This document shows, piece by piece, positions 49,030 through 62,094 of a DNA stretch of 64,000 nt; within the stretch, counting starts at the first letter, position 1; each line of letters opens with the position of its first letter. Below the pieces are notes generated by a model. It searched no databases and was not told where the DNA came from. It saw nothing but the letters and a program-made list of their open reading frames with translations. The stretch is from Tetranychus cinnabarinus (lineage: Eukaryota > Arthropoda > Arachnida > Trombidiformes > Tetranychidae): the NCBI GenBank assembly GCA_022266195.1, contig WHVY01000004.1:9255501-9319500 (forward strand), given 5' to 3'. Made by a program: the position numbers and the translations under genes.

Positions 49030-50150
49030 ATTAACTAAATTTCGATCAACCTTTTAATGGTTAAATTTGAGCGATCATTCTTTGTCAGTTTCTCTTGTGA
49101 ATCTATAATTGGAAAAAAAGATTTCATTTTCTGGTTATTTTAGGTTTTCTTTGTGAATTTTTGTTCCAAGATTAACTTTACTAGATCTTTAGTTTTCAAT
49201 GATTTATGGATCCATTGTTTGCCATAAGAATCACTATCAATGTCTTGTTCAATTCTAAAGTTAACCTGTTTCATCCTGCAACAGATAAAGGAGTGACACC
49301 TAACAGAAACAATTGGCGTAACAATGAAGTTTCACCATGATTGAGTCAATTAATCCAATGAAACTTTTCTCTCTTCATTGACTGTAAACTTGAATTCAAC
49401 TTACAACTTACAAGTTTTGTTTTCCACTTTTTATTTCATTCCTTGATTGATTCAATTAATTGTTTCGGCCATCACCATAATGATTAACATTTTGAACGGT
49501 TTTTACTCAAAGATTGAAAATGCAATTAACTAATCGCAATGATTCTCATCTCATGATTTATCATCATTTACCATTCCTATAAAGCAAAGATTGTTATTCA
49601 CAATAAAGGCAGCAAAACAACTAAAAAAAGGTAAACTCTGAATCCAAGGAGAAGCGCAAGAAAAAACCGGCGAAAAAGTTCCTATTCAATCATGATTAAC
49701 TTCTCTACCTTGCCGTTAAGCCCAAAGGTAAAACTCATTGTTAAGCAATTTAAGTTAATTGAGGTAATAATGATAATAATAATAACCTTTCAAGTAATGA
49801 ATGAAACAAAATCTATGAATCAAGATGAGTTGATCCCAAGTTGAAATCATTACAACTTACTCGCAAGTGTTAGGCAACAAGAAAACACTGAGCAAAGGTA
49901 ATGATAAAAAAAAGTAATAATAATATCAAGTAACGTTCATATTAATATTGAAATGTTTCAACAACAAACAGGTAAAGCTAATAGTTTAATGATAATAACA
50001 TTTTCATCTCATCTTCATCACTTTTCTTTCTCTTTGCCATTCTTTTCATTTCTTTCTTCAAAATTCATGGGTTTATCATTATGATATCATTATAATGTTT
50101 ACAAAGGTAAAGCAAAGGAGCGCCTCTCCACCTTCAACTTGGTCTAATTT
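49030..50150. other. intergenic stretch, nothing recognised
   Basis: AT-rich sequence between repeat copies, with no gene, RNA or element seen. Confidence 0.5.
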
Positions 50151-50353
50151 TGTCTTTCCTTCATCTTCTTCTTTATCTTCATGACTCTCCTACTTACAAC
50201 TCTCCTACAACAATGAATGTGAAACTTTTAATGGTTACTTTTAACAGGTCAACGTGTTATCTTTCAGAACCGCTTACAGAGGCTTTAATCATAATGATAA
50301 TTAAAAGCCTTTTGGAACGCCTTGCTTCAAGGGAATGCAAGTCACCACAATGT
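50151..50353 (+). repeat. direct repeat, copy 2 (pair with 48401-48594)
   Basis: Carries the same ATG-started 47-codon frame (from 50216) and then continues as taacatttttcttgtc, like the partial copy at 48305. The tail word ttgcttttcctttttttgctc follows only at about 50724, after about 350 nt of unrelated sequence. Confidence 0.85.
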
Positions 50354-50799
50354 GTAACATTTTTCTTGTCTTAACATTGAATTTCTCTTTTATCTTGCCC
50401 ATCTTCCTCTTCATCTTGCTCAAAATCTTTTCTTCTTTTCTAAACATTTTAATCAAAGTTAATTGCCATGAAAACGCTTCTCAAAATGATGTTTTATTTC
50501 AATTTTAGGCTATAATTTTGCAGTTGCCTTTTCACTTTACAATCAACTTTTATTATTCTGATTGTTATTCATATTTTTCATTTTCCTCCATTTCAAAAAT
50601 TCTCATGTTTAGTTGTGAAATTGAATCATTTTCATGAAATCATTTTCCTCTTTTATTCTTGAACAACAATTAAATGTGAAATAAAGTTATGAATTGATTT
50701 AAATTGAAATTTTGTTTACATTTTTGCTTTTCCTTTTTTTGCTCGTTCAATAAACATTTCATCAAATTGTTGGCAAAATCATTGAGTTTGGATTAGTTT

Positions 50800-52985
50800 T
50801 TTCAATTATTTTGTTCATCAATGCAATAATCAACTTAAATTGCATCCAAAGCTTCAATTTAATTTGATTTGGTAAAATTTAATTTAATAAACAGTCAAAC
50901 CTCAGTTAACCTGGAAACATTTTTTGTTTACCAAGATTCAGATAGAGAAATAAAATTAATATTTCAATTTAAGTTAACTGATTAATTTATGAAAAAAAAA
51001 TGATTGCTGTTACATTGCCAAATAAAGTTGATTGTAATGAATTTTCAAAGTTCATTTAGTCTCAAGCTTAATGTTCACCAAGTCATTTTGCATTATTGCA
51101 ACTTTTTCAGTCTTAATTTGGTGATTAAAGTTAATTTCATTAATTACTTTCATCAAAAGTCCATTAAAAGTTAACCGATTAACTTTATTGAGTTAAAGCT
51201 TCAGAAACTGACAAAATATTGGCTCTAAATCTAAATGGAAACACTTTGATTTTAAATAATTTCATTACATTTTCTGATCAAATTTTCAGTTTTTTTGGTT
51301 TCAATGAACAACTTTTAATGAATGCAAATCCTGATTTGATTTAGTTTGACCTTCCGAAAGTTGTGACAATTGGATTGTCGGAAAATCAGAAAAAATGGCA
51401 AAAATTGTTTCTAAATCTTAAAAAGCTTTTTGTTCAGTAATTCAATTGAATTTCATAAGCAATCCAGAATGATTTGTGTTGAACCGACGACAAAACTGGT
51501 CAGCAATTTTTGCGAATCAAACAAGGAATCGAAATCATTTCGAAATTTAGTTTTCCCGATTCATGGATGAAATGGTTCAGAGTTGAACTCAGTTGAGATT
51601 TTCTTAATTTAGCAATTCATTTAGATAAAGATGTCTTGAATTTGTTCACCTTTTGTTACTTTCAAGATATCATTTCATCCATTGTGATTAAATGATAAGA
51701 AAATGTCGGCTTTTCAATTTATGCCGACTTGAAATTAAGTCAAGGATGTACATTGTGAATGGACCAAAGAGTCTGGTAAAATATGATTGAAGCAACTCTT
51801 GAAAGGTGTTCCAACAAAGGTAAGCGTTGCAAGGTAATAACAAGTTGCAACAGAAAACATTTAGTGTCATGAAGAGGATGAAAAAGTTGAACATTATCAT
51901 TATCAATTGAACACATTTGACTGAAAGTTGAGAAGAGATTAATGATTAACAGAAAATATGATAAAATATTGATAATAATGGTGTGAAATGGGAAGCGTTC
52001 AAGTTATCATGAAATTATTATGAAGCTAAAAATGAAAATAATAATGTTTTGTGAACAATGAATATTTGATGTAAAACATTATTGATAAAAAATTTTATAT
52101 CAACGCCTATTGATGATGCTTATCATTTGGCTATGGAGTTGATCATTATTATCATGGTTATTATTATTGATGTTGCTTATGGATGAGGATGAAAAGGATA
52201 AGGTGTAAGGGAAAAGAAATGTTGAAGATAAATATGAAGATGATGAGAAATGATATTGAGAATTAAAAGATTTTCGGCTTTAAACTTAATATTTTTCTTC
52301 TTCTACTCACCACTGGTAATTCAATCTTTACTCACTGATTCCTCTTCTCTCTCCCTTTGACCATCATTATCATCATCATCCATCTCGTGTTTACATGCTT
52401 TCAATGAAAGGGATTGGCTTTCATCTTTAATCCGATTTTAAAGACAACAATAAAACAACAAGTTTGAAATAAAATACAAGGTTCTGTTTTGCTATTGAAG
52501 GTTATATTTTGACACTGCTTTTCTTTTCATTATGAGCATGAGGAGGAGGAGGATGAAGAGGATGATATTGGATTGAATAATCAAGATGATAGATAAGCGT
52601 TAATGGAGAAGCAACAATTTTCATGGCAACATTGTTTCATTGCTCACAAGTCAAAGTGATTTTTAAACGTTTTTTGTTTCAACTTTTCACGGTTTTATAC
52701 TCATGATCTGCTTGCACTACACCTTCACAACTCTTTGGACATCAGAATTTTTTTGATACTCAAGTTACTCGCTCATTCGATCTTTGACTATGACTCTGAG
52801 GTCGTTTCCTGTAATTGCTACCTTTAGACTAGTTGATACAAGGAAGATAAACGGATTTTTCCAGATCGATGGACATGTTGCTGAATGCTGAATAAACACT
52901 GATAACGGATGAACAGTTTGCGTTATCGACTAGTCTGGAACTCTCATGTCCAACAAGATGTAATAAAGTCACCCTGAATGATCTT
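50800..52985. other. intergenic stretch, nothing recognised
   Basis: AT-rich, with short GAT/GAG-rich simple sequence near 52540. No gene or element recognised. Confidence 0.5.
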
Positions 52986-52990
52986 GAGCG

Positions 52991-53278
52991 TTATGGTTCT
53001 TCGATCTGCAGAAGAATCGAATCTTTGGTCTTTAGATGAAAAATAAAGATTTATGGGAATACGGAATGTTTCATGTGAAGATGACTAGCAAGCAACATTT
53101 GATGGGCAAACGGCAACTCTGTTAGGTCACAAAATTGTTATCCATTGGCCTAACATTTAAATGGTCTGCAAGTTAGGAGGATAATGTTGGGGAAGAAGAT
53201 GATGATGATGAGAAGGAATTTTCATGAGAATAAAAGTTTTTCCAATGAAGGAAAGAAACGCCTTTTCTTATAAAGGTG
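52991..53278 (+). repeat. inverted repeat, left arm (partner 56074-56366)
   Basis: Runs from ttatggttcttcgatctgca to cgccttttcttataaaggt. It matches the reverse complement of 56074-56366 with scattered mismatches and small gaps. Shared words include gatgaaaaataaagattta, ggaatacggaatgtttca, taacatttaaatg and gaggataatgttggggaaga. Confidence 0.85.
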
Positions 53279-56073
53279 AGGCTATTCTTCTTGTGTGTTT
53301 ATATTTCTTTGTCTTCCTCATCCTTCTCATCTTTTCCATCTATTCTTGTGTCGGCATTTTATTCATTGGAATCCACGATCAAATTTATTAGCAGAAAAAA
53401 TACATATTTTAACATTCAAACATCTTTTGTTGCCTTTTCTCATCTCCAACATCCCTCTGCATCTCTTTAATTGTTGCAAAGTTTAATGAATTCACCACAA
53501 AAATCAAGTTACCCTTGATTACTGTATTACATTAATTGTTTCCTTTACTTTGCGATCCAATCAGTCCATCTCAATGTTACCTAAATTTTATCGAGCAAAA
53601 TTTTCATTGAATAAAATTTTACAAATCTGTTGTCAGATTATCAAGGAACCTCTTGTAAAGGATTAACATTATTAATAAGCCGATTAGGTAGCCGATTAAA
53701 GGTGGCAATAATTGAAACTTATTGAGTGTTTAACGATTTTTAAATTGAAAACAATTGAGAAGCTTTCCATTTGGCATTTTGATTAATTGTCAATGTTACA
53801 AGTTATTAGATTAAATTGTTTCACCTTAATTTTTGACCATTTTTCAATGTTTCATTTCAAGCTGTGAAACTAAAACCTTTTTAAAAGGTAAACTTATGAT
53901 CACAAAATAATGATAATGATAATGATAATGATGATAATCATTTTTGATCATCTGTTCATGTTCAACCACAACGCCTTGATTTATCTCATGTTTAGATGAT
54001 GAACACAGCAAACTAAATCAATCCATTTACACCATGCAAAAGTGTATTTCAATACAGGTTTTGCTTCTTCTTTCAAGTAACTTTGAGTTGGAAGAAGCAA
54101 GCAAAAAAAAGATTAGGAAAAAGATGATGATTATGAGGACGAAAATGATCTCAATTAACAAACAACATTTTTGGGTTAAACTTTGTATCAATTTTTTGGT
54201 CCTCTCAATCAAGATGACCTTTTCTTGCTCCTCTATCCTTATGAGTTTAACTTTACATCTTTCCAAATTTCAGATATTTCTCTTTTCCCTTATCAAATAT
54301 AGCTTGACCTGGAGGCTTTGCGTGTCTACAAATGAGTATATTTCACCCACAGGTAAACTATTTTTCATATTCACCTCAAGGCTTCTCTAGGCTTTCAATC
54401 TTCATCTCTCAGCTTTTCCCATCAAAACACATTTACTTTTGAGACTCCCTATGTTTTTACATTTACTGTCAACTGATTACAAGTTTAAAGTCTATTTTAA
54501 TTGTCACTGTAAACACATTTTAAATGTTTAATCATTCATCAGAGTTGATCAAACTGATGCAAGTTTATTGAAAACTTGAAACATATTCAAATATTGATAA
54601 AAGCATCGATTAATTTGTTGAGTAAAGTCAGTAAATCTGAGTCACTTGAGTTCAGTCGATTTTCAGTTAATTTCATTGAAAATAAAGTTGAGGACAAAAC
54701 CTGTCAAAGTGGACCAAATTATAGAGTAACTTTTATAATTTTCTGGTCAAAAGCTAATTTCAACAAATGTTTCAAAATAACAACTTTACTCTCACCTGTT
54801 AATTCAACATTCATCATCATTCAACCAAATACTTGACCATTCCTGACACCTTTTTGTCATTTGTTTTTGATTAATTATTGAAACTTAAACTGAGATTCAA
54901 TTGGCAACTGGAATCATTGTTAACACAAAGCCTTACGTCTGGCAACAACATAGGCTAAAGTGTTTATAGACAATTAAAAAATCCTCCCAAACAATTAAAC
55001 AAATTGTCAACAGTAAACACTAATCGGGAAACACACAACTCACACCTTTATTTAACTGACAATGTTCCCATCATAACTTTACCTTTATTGAATAACATTA
55101 TTCACACACCTAAACACATAAACATTATAATTATTTTTACGTTGCAGCTCGTTGGTTGACCAACAGTTGTTAATAGCTGACAATTAGCTAAATGTTGTTT
55201 ATTGTATTTTTACACTTGAATTGCTTAAATAATTAATCCAAAGTGTGTTCAACATTTAACTAATAAATACAAATGTTAAAAAATTGAAACTACAATTATT
55301 GTTTCATCTCTGTTTTTTTTTGCATCTCTTGCCTTCAAATGTTCAAATAATTTTCTGAACCTGTTATTAACAATTGTAATTATAGTTCAACAATTAACTA
55401 ACCACGGTTCCTTGATCCAACAAACGGAAGCTTTTCAATTTAACCAACAATTTAACTCTGTTTTTAAATCATTTTGCAAATCTTTCTCTTTTCGCAATTA
55501 ATTTCTTGACTTGAATGTCTTTGCAATTTATTAATGAATGCTTTTCAACTTTAACAACTTTCTTATAACATCAGTCAAATGTTACTTGAATGATGATGAT
55601 GATGATATTAAAACGTTTAATTATTTTAGTTAATTCAAGTTGATTAGTGACATTTGTTTTAATTATGGTAATAATAGCTAATGATTATGATAGGAATAAG
55701 ATTATTGGCAACAATTAACAGTTTCATTCACAAGAAAATTTATTAAAAGTTATTCATTTTCTTTGTATAATAATTACAATTATTATGTTGGTGATGATGA
55801 TGATGATGATCTTCCTACTTTATTAGCCTCACCTTTATAATGGAAAATGAAATTCAAATGTTTCTCATTGTTATTGACGTTGGAATTAATCAATGAATTG
55901 AATTAACATCAATTTTGCAGTTAGTTAAGTGATCAAGGAGAGTTGGTGAAGTTTTACGTTTCAATCTGGTTCGACTTTTCTGCTTTTATAAAGTTTTTTC
56001 ATTCTACACATTTGTGTCATGAATTTTAAATCAGAAGTTAGACCTTCATGATATTCGGCCGATAAAATTCCAA
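53279..56073. other. 2.8-kb interior between the inverted-repeat arms
   Basis: AT-rich. A GATAAT-type microsatellite lies at about 53908-53940 and GAT repeats at about 55590-55606 and 55794-55810. The longest open frames (118 residues at 54034; 86 at 54576 from a TTG) show no known motif. No transposase or reverse transcriptase is seen, so if the arms bound an element it is non-autonomous. Confidence 0.5.
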
Positions 56074-56366
56074 ACCTTTTTAAGAAAAGGCGTTTCTTTC
56101 CTTCATTGGAAAAACTTTTATTCTCATGAAAATTCCTTCTCATCATCATCATCTTCTTCCCCAACATTATCCTCCTCACTTGAAGATCATTTAAATGTTA
56201 GGCCAATGGATAACAATTTTGTAACCTAACAGAGTTGCTGTTTGCCGATCAAATGTTACTTGCTAGTCATCTTCGCGTGAAACATTCCGTATTCCCTTAA
56301 ATCTTTATTTTTCATCTACAGACCAAAGATTCGAACCATGATCTTCCGCAGATCGAAGAGCCATAA
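56074..56366 (-). repeat. inverted repeat, right arm (partner 52991-53278)
   Basis: Reverse-complement copy of the left arm. Its outer end carries cagacc..agattcgaaccatgatc, a word that also heads the repeat modules at 47687 and 48625, which links the inverted pair to that repeat family. Confidence 0.85.
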
Positions 56367-56406
56367 TTTCAAACTCACAAGTTCATTCAAATTCACTCAA
56401 TTTTTC

Positions 56407-56513
56407 AACCTCTAAATGACCTTTGAAGATCATTTTCTGAGAGTGCTACCAAACATCAACCGATCTGAAAAAGTTTGCTCCAGAAAATGGCCTCTGAATG
56501 TCATTTAGAGGTT
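56407..56513. repeat. small foldback, 107 bp
   Basis: Arms begin aacctctaaatgac and end gtcatttagaggtt. The inner part (agatcattttctgagagtgc) resembles the inner part of the 47.8-kb foldback (ggttattttctgaaagtgc), so it is a shortened relative. Confidence 0.7.
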
Positions 56514-56519
56514 TAATAA

Positions 56520-59502
56520 ATGAAGGCCATGAATGCTCTGCAAACTCTGGATTTCTGTTCCTCAATTTCGGGGCTCTACTCACCGAATATTATCAAGATA
56601 TCAATATCATCATAATTTCTAACTTCTGGTTGAAAGTTATCCGCACATCAGCGTCAAGGGTAAAAAGCACTCAGTTTAACTTTTCTCGTTATTTCTCGTT
56701 ATTTACTGACCTGCAATTGAACATTATTCGTACTATTTCCTGGCCATTTATCATTGATTGAGCTGGACTTGATGATGTTAATGATGTTACATTTATGGTA
56801 CAATTGATGCTTCTTGATGATGTCTTGATGACTGTTTTTAGTGATCAAACAATACCTTATGATACAAGATTATAATCAATTGTGAATCAACTGGAAGCTC
56901 ATTAAAGGTTACCATCATTAAAATGTATAATAGCACTATCAAATGACTAAAGGATAGTCGAAGGTTGATGACCACAGGAAAAGGTCTTTAATGGTGATTC
57001 AATACAGGCAAATGTCTATTACCACGTGCAGCACGCTCACAGATATAAATCAAACTGTGTAACCCTTAATAAGTTAGCAAATTGTGACTATTGATGCTTT
57101 ATTTGGGATCAAATTTGGTGATTATTGAAGTGCAAATTTACGGCTCTCACTCTATCATTACTGTTAATAATTGATAGTCACTCTACAGCCACCGTTACTA
57201 GCAAGCTTAAGGCACAAAAACTTTCAAACAAACAGACCATTCACTGGTATTATCTACTTTCCTCTACAGTTGATGACATTTACAATTGCAATCTTCATCT
57301 TCCTAATCTCACTTTATATTTAATATAATTTCAACTTGAGCTTAGTACACTTTCAAGTGCTCAATGTTTCATATTTACTTTCAACATAAATGATCCATTT
57401 GGCTTTTTATCAGAACAAGAATATTCAGAAATTTTATTGTCAACATGTTTTTTTATCCTTTGCGCCTGGTTCCAGTCATAACTCAAGACGGTTGATGGTA
57501 CATGAGTTTATACAGATTGAACAACTACGCCTATTAAGGAATCTCATGGCTCTTGTAAAGGTTTAATCTTGCTTCAATCATTTATCAAGCAAATGATGCT
57601 GCTCTTGATCATCACTGAGCTCGAGAATTAGATGCAAAATGAAATCATTGGTAAATCTCAATCATTCTGGTTCTAATGAGTTGACAACAGTCAAATTGAT
57701 CCATTTATTTGATCCATTTTATACTCAATCTGTGCTTCTTTGTCTTTCATCGATTTAATCTCACTTTGAACCAACATATTGAACGAGATGAAATGTTGCA
57801 AAGGGCAAAACTAAAGGTTGAATTACAAGTGAATTTAATTTTGGCAGATTATATTCCCTGCTGGAAACTTGGATTCAATTAAAGCATCTCTCGTTATTAC
57901 TAATAAATACATGGATTAATGTTGGCCAAACAAGTTAATTGAAATCGAAGAGCGAATAAAATCTTGATAATAACATTGCTTGAGGCGAGAAACTGGGATA
58001 AGAGTAAAAGTAAAGATTCATGGGGAAACTGAAGCTATACTGATGTTGAGATGAGAAAAAAATATTGAATAATAATTGCGAAGAGGAGGAGAAGAAAAGG
58101 TAAAGAATTGTAAATAAATGATATTAAATGTGATTATAGCTTAATTCTGTGGTTACCTTTTCCATCGAATCTTTCTTTGTTTCAGATTAAAGGTGAGTTT
58201 AAAGATGGCGAGCATGGTAAAAGAGAAGCTTGAAGAAGATGAAACCAAGCAAAATAACCCTCTACACCCATAAATAAATCCATCATAAAATATCTTAAGG
58301 AGTGCAGTTCACTAGCATGGTAATCAGGTTGATGATCACCAGCATAGACTGAATATATACTGAAACAAGTCATTAGATAAACTGTCAAGGTGAAGTTTGA
58401 TTAATTTAGGTAAGTGAAGATGATAAACGTAGCAGCTCAAGGAGACGATCAGGTGAAGCTGATGATACTTTTACAAGATGAATTATCACCATTACCTTAT
58501 AATGTATGAGCATAAATTGAGATCGACACTATTAACATAATACAAAGCTCATCATTAAAAGATATTAATTTTTATGCTAAACTCCAACCTAAATGGCAAA
58601 CTTTTTAAAACACCAAACTCTCATTCAAAAGCATAAAACACCTGAAAACTTTTTTTTCAATTTCCACAATTAAACATCAGTCTAAGAATATTTTTCACCA
58701 CAAATCAATGACAAAGAATGAGCCAAAGGGAATATCTTATGAACCAAGTTTTCATTCAATATTAGATTAGATGTCTTCTGTTACTGCAAAAGGATTACAA
58801 AGGAAGGTCAAAACTGCAAAAATATTGCTCGCTAGGTAGTTTCCTATTCTTTGGGTCTTCAGCCTTTCAAGAGTTTGCTTTTATCAATTGGTTGATCGAT
58901 ACAGAAATTGTCCTTTGCTAACCAAAGGTAAATTGAAGACTCGTTTTGAGCGACATTCATTTAACTTTTGCAGATGAAGACCATTCACTCTGTTGTTTGA
59001 CCTCTGATCACCATTTAAAGTTAATGTTTCTGTAGATTGTTTCTGGCAAACTTGAGAATCGTCATAATTAATTGATTTACCTGTGGCGACCACCCAGGAC
59101 AGGAATTGCGTGATTATGATATTTACAAATGAAACTAAAGTTTTGAATGAAAGAGTTATACAAACGAGTTTAAACGTGTTGTTTGTTAATTTAAATTTTC
59201 GTGATTAGATTAATAATGATGGAAATGATGATGGCGAGTAAAAAAAAAGGGAAACCATGAAAAGCCTTTGTTTCCATAAAATTGGAAACACTTTTATCGT
59301 CTGTTTCTGTTCATTGCTTACCATTAACTGTTTAAACAATTAACCTCAAGACCACCTTAGCATAATCTTGCGTGAGCATCATCATCGTCTTCACCTTCAA
59401 GACGACAATGTTACCAATGATCAAATGAGAAACAAAATGAAAGCTGAATAATTATAGCAAAGCTTAATTAGTTTATTACCGTGAGAGATCATTAATTGTT
59501 AA
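56520..59502. other. intergenic stretch with a fragment of the repeat module
   Basis: At about 57460-57515 the words gcctggttccagtcataactc and gacggttgatggtaca match the start of the module at 47650-47685. Otherwise AT-rich, with short frames only. A minus-strand frame at 58388-58182 follows an acceptor-like cttgtttcag but has no recognised content. Confidence 0.45.
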
Positions 59503-59709
59503 TCAACAGTTTGGCAAAAGGTTAACTCTTTTTAATGAGTTTAACAGGTTAGAGTCGGAAATGCTGTCCAATTGGTTGGATCCCATGGAATCAAAGGGAT
59601 GACCATCAGGCAACGCAAACACAAACACTAAACAAAAAGATAATGATATTATTACAAGTGATAAAACCTCCCTTGGAGGTTGCTCTTTGTGCTCAAAATG
59701 AATTATCAT
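59503..59709 (-). CDS. candidate small secreted or neuropeptide-like precursor, 68 residues
   Basis: ATG at 59709. The N-terminus has a 14-residue polar part and then a clean hydrophobic core (VLSLVIISLSFCLVFVFA) with small residues before a likely cleavage at A|LPDG. The predicted mature part is about 36 residues (LPDGHPFDSMGSNQL... ending LKRVNLLPNC). It contains one dibasic KR site and one terminal cysteine. That layout fits a secreted peptide precursor. I cannot assign it to a known neuropeptide family; a faint likeness of SNLLNSLKR to pigment-dispersing-factor peptides is too weak to use. An acceptor-like tttttgtttag inside the core offers another reading. Confidence 0.33.
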   Translation of the reverse strand: MIIHFEHKEQPPREVLSLVIISLSFCLVFVFALPDGHPFDSMGSNQLDSISDSNLLNSLKRVNLLPNC

Positions 59710-60990
59710 AATCTGTATAAATCATTAGTTGACATAATACTATTGACATTTAACTTTCTCTTCTTCTTCATCTTCTTCTTTGTTTGATCAACAATCATGA
59801 TGATTGAATAAAGATGAATTCTGATTGTTTAGCCTGGTGAGATAAACATATTGAAAGGCAACAATGGAAGAAGATCTTAGGAAGAAGAGCAAAGAAGATG
59901 ATGAATACTCTTTGTTATTACATTTTCAGGTTTACCTTTTCACTGAAACACAATAACTCTCCATGTGGATATATTGTCCTGATTTGACAAGTTTTTTAGA
60001 TGAGGTGATAACTATGATAATGACCATGAAAAAAAGGTCTTCAAATGATTGGGTGTTAAGGTGAAGTCAAAAGATCGACAATCTAAAGAAATGTAAAATA
60101 GTAAATTTACATTTCACCTTTTTGACCATTTTTAAGGTTAACCAAAAGGTGCATCGAGTTAACACAAGGTGAAAAGTGGTTGAAAAAGAAACCCAAAAAT
60201 GACAACAATTTACATTTATTTTGAAAATGAATTTTCGATTTCATCTTCTCTTGACTTTTGATTCACTTTAAATGTGATTATCATCAAGTGTGCAAATTAC
60301 AATTGAAACGGTGACAGAGTGTGAAACAATGTTGATCTTGATTAATGTTTAGACGGAAAGTCATTTGTAATTTTGTCAGTTGAACCAAAACAACAACAAA
60401 TGGAAACAAGTTTGATCAGAAGAGAGAAAAGTTAAGTTAATTAAAAGAAGCCTTGGGTTAAATTGTTTGTAATTTAGTTAATTGAAAACGGCAAAAAGAT
60501 GGTGGAAAAGGGCAGAAAAATTGTTAAATATTATTTGCTTTCAAATGTGATTCTATTCATTTGAAAAGGTTGTTGCTTTGCAAGAATAAATGAACAGAAA
60601 AAATAAGTGTTAAGGTGTTTTTAAAATGTGTTTTCTTGCACCTTAAATTACCTTTAAAAATGCGTAATCTTTTCATGTCAAAAAAAGAGTAAATGAGAAT
60701 GAATTAGTTACCTTTTAATCCCATCAAAAACACCCATTTTACTCTTAACCTGAACACCAAGATTCATCATCTGCAGATTTACACAAAACATGAAACATGA
60801 AATTTTTGCGCTAAGGTGTTGACCACAACAACAGGATTCAGCAAAAAAATTTGAGCTCGAATGAAAGCTGACATTGGATTACGAAAAAAGACAGAGTTTA
60901 CTTGGGACTCAGGCTACTGAGATATTCAGTGGAAATAAATTTAAGATCATGATTGGTTTCCGCTTGTATGTACAAATTAAATTCAAATGA
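59710..60990. other. intergenic stretch, nothing recognised
   Basis: AT-rich spacer between the small secreted candidate and the second family cluster, with no supported feature. Confidence 0.5.
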
Positions 60991-60993
60991 TAG

Positions 60994-61208
60994 AATACGA
61001 AACACAATTTTGTTTCATCGATTTTATTGTCTTCGGTTTAACAGTTTTGTTTGAAAATAGCGCTTGACGACTTGAAACTTGTTTTCGGCCAATTATCTGG
61101 TTCTTTGCTTGGTCCTAAACCTTTTGAATTTTGTCAGTTTTACTTTTTCTTTCAGTGAAAACGTTTCACTGTTTCCTGTTCCTAGACACATATTGATACT
61201 TGTTGGAA
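60994..61208 (+). promoter_or_regulatory. promoter and leader of gene C (distal class I)
   Basis: Distal words aatacgaaacaca, tttgaaaatagcgcttg and aaacttgttttcgg are shared with gene B only. Proximal: ccaat at 61089-61093, TCAGT at 61134-61138 (45 nt apart), then ttttctttcag. The leader between the initiator-like motif and the ATG is about 70 nt. Confidence 0.6.
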
Positions 61209-62094
61209 TGGAACAACAGCGTAACTATCCTGATAAAAGTAAGTTTTATTTTAGTTTTAATTTTGAGATAATTCACTCTTACCCTCTCGTTTTATTCAGT
61301 TACTATCAAAGTGAAGCATTTAGATGAATATCATGATATAGTTATTGATTGGAACGATGAAAGATATGTAGACCCATTCCAACAAATATTTGAACAGGTA
61401 AGTAAAGTCCATCATTTGGTCTTTGGACAATAACTTATCATTTATGCCTTTATAGCTGGAGTCGATAACTGGAGTACCGACTAGATACACAAGTACTTTT
61501 ACTGTCAGAAGACCTGTTAATTATGGCCCGTTCTTGGCAGTGAGCTACAACAACCGCAAAGCGTAATCTTACATTTCACTTTTTGTAATCATTTAGCTTA
61601 GGGTTTATATTAATTCATTGCTTCTCAACTTTTTTCATAGATACCCTCCTGGTTCGCAGCCAAACCATGATTATCAAGAACACCTTTTTCAATCCATCCG
61701 GGAAATTTTTCGTGATGGCGAGCGTTATCACCTCGAATATCATACTTATTATGATCATAGAGTTTCCAAACGTATAAGTATGGACTATGGGCTAGTAAAT
61801 GAAATATACGTTACTGAAGGAGCCTGCAGTCGAGATTTCTGTCAATATAAGTGCACTGAAAGTCACTTTAAAAGGTTGATAGATCTCGTTAGTAAGGATG
61901 AATTGAATGCAAAAATTACTCAGCTTGTCCAGCCATTTATGGAACCTATTCGACATCCAAGGTATTCAGAAGCGGACAAGATTTTCAAAGAGTTCAATAT
62001 TAAACAATATTTAAGGGTAGTTTGTTTCGAGCAGCGCGAAGTGTTATGGAACAATCATCAACCCCGAAATCTTTATCTAAGAACCCGAGGTTAA
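61209..62094 (+). CDS. family gene C: four-exon orphan protein, 229 residues
   Basis: Exons 61209-61239, 61300-61397, 61456-61562 and 61641-62094; phases 1, 0, 2; introns 60, 58 and 78 nt. Exons 1-3 have the same lengths as in A and B. Conserved: KVKHLDEYHDIVIDWND (exon 2), LESITGVP (exon 3), FRDGERYHLEY, the cysteines in GACSRDFCQYKC, and the helical LVSKDELNAKITQLVQP. The C-terminus is LYLRTRG. The end of exon 3 and start of exon 4 are unlike A and B (RRPVNYGPFLAV..., YPPGSQPNHDYQEH...), and exon 4 is 36 nt longer. AATAAA at 62195-62200. The exon 2-3 part reads as a ubiquitin-like beta-grasp by eye; function unknown. Confidence 0.85.

Noticed and set aside
54576..54836. 86-residue frame with spaced cysteines between the inverted-repeat arms
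   Set aside because: It starts at TTG and the cysteine pattern matches no family I can name; not supportable as a gene.
56320..56350. tRNA-like B-box word (ggttcgaatc on the minus strand) suggesting a tRNA-derived SINE
   Set aside because: The flanking bases cannot form the T-stem and the A-box is badly spaced; the other arm of the inverted repeat lacks the word.
57125..57328. 67-residue frame with a signal-peptide-like start
   Set aside because: It starts at TTG, with no ATG, no motif and no splice context to support it.
61079..61208. Hydrophobic in-frame extension upstream of the gene C start (also in gene B), resembling a signal peptide
   Set aside because: It has no ATG, is interrupted by a stop in gene A and is shifted out of frame in gene D by a shorter leader. 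The conserved ATG further on was used.
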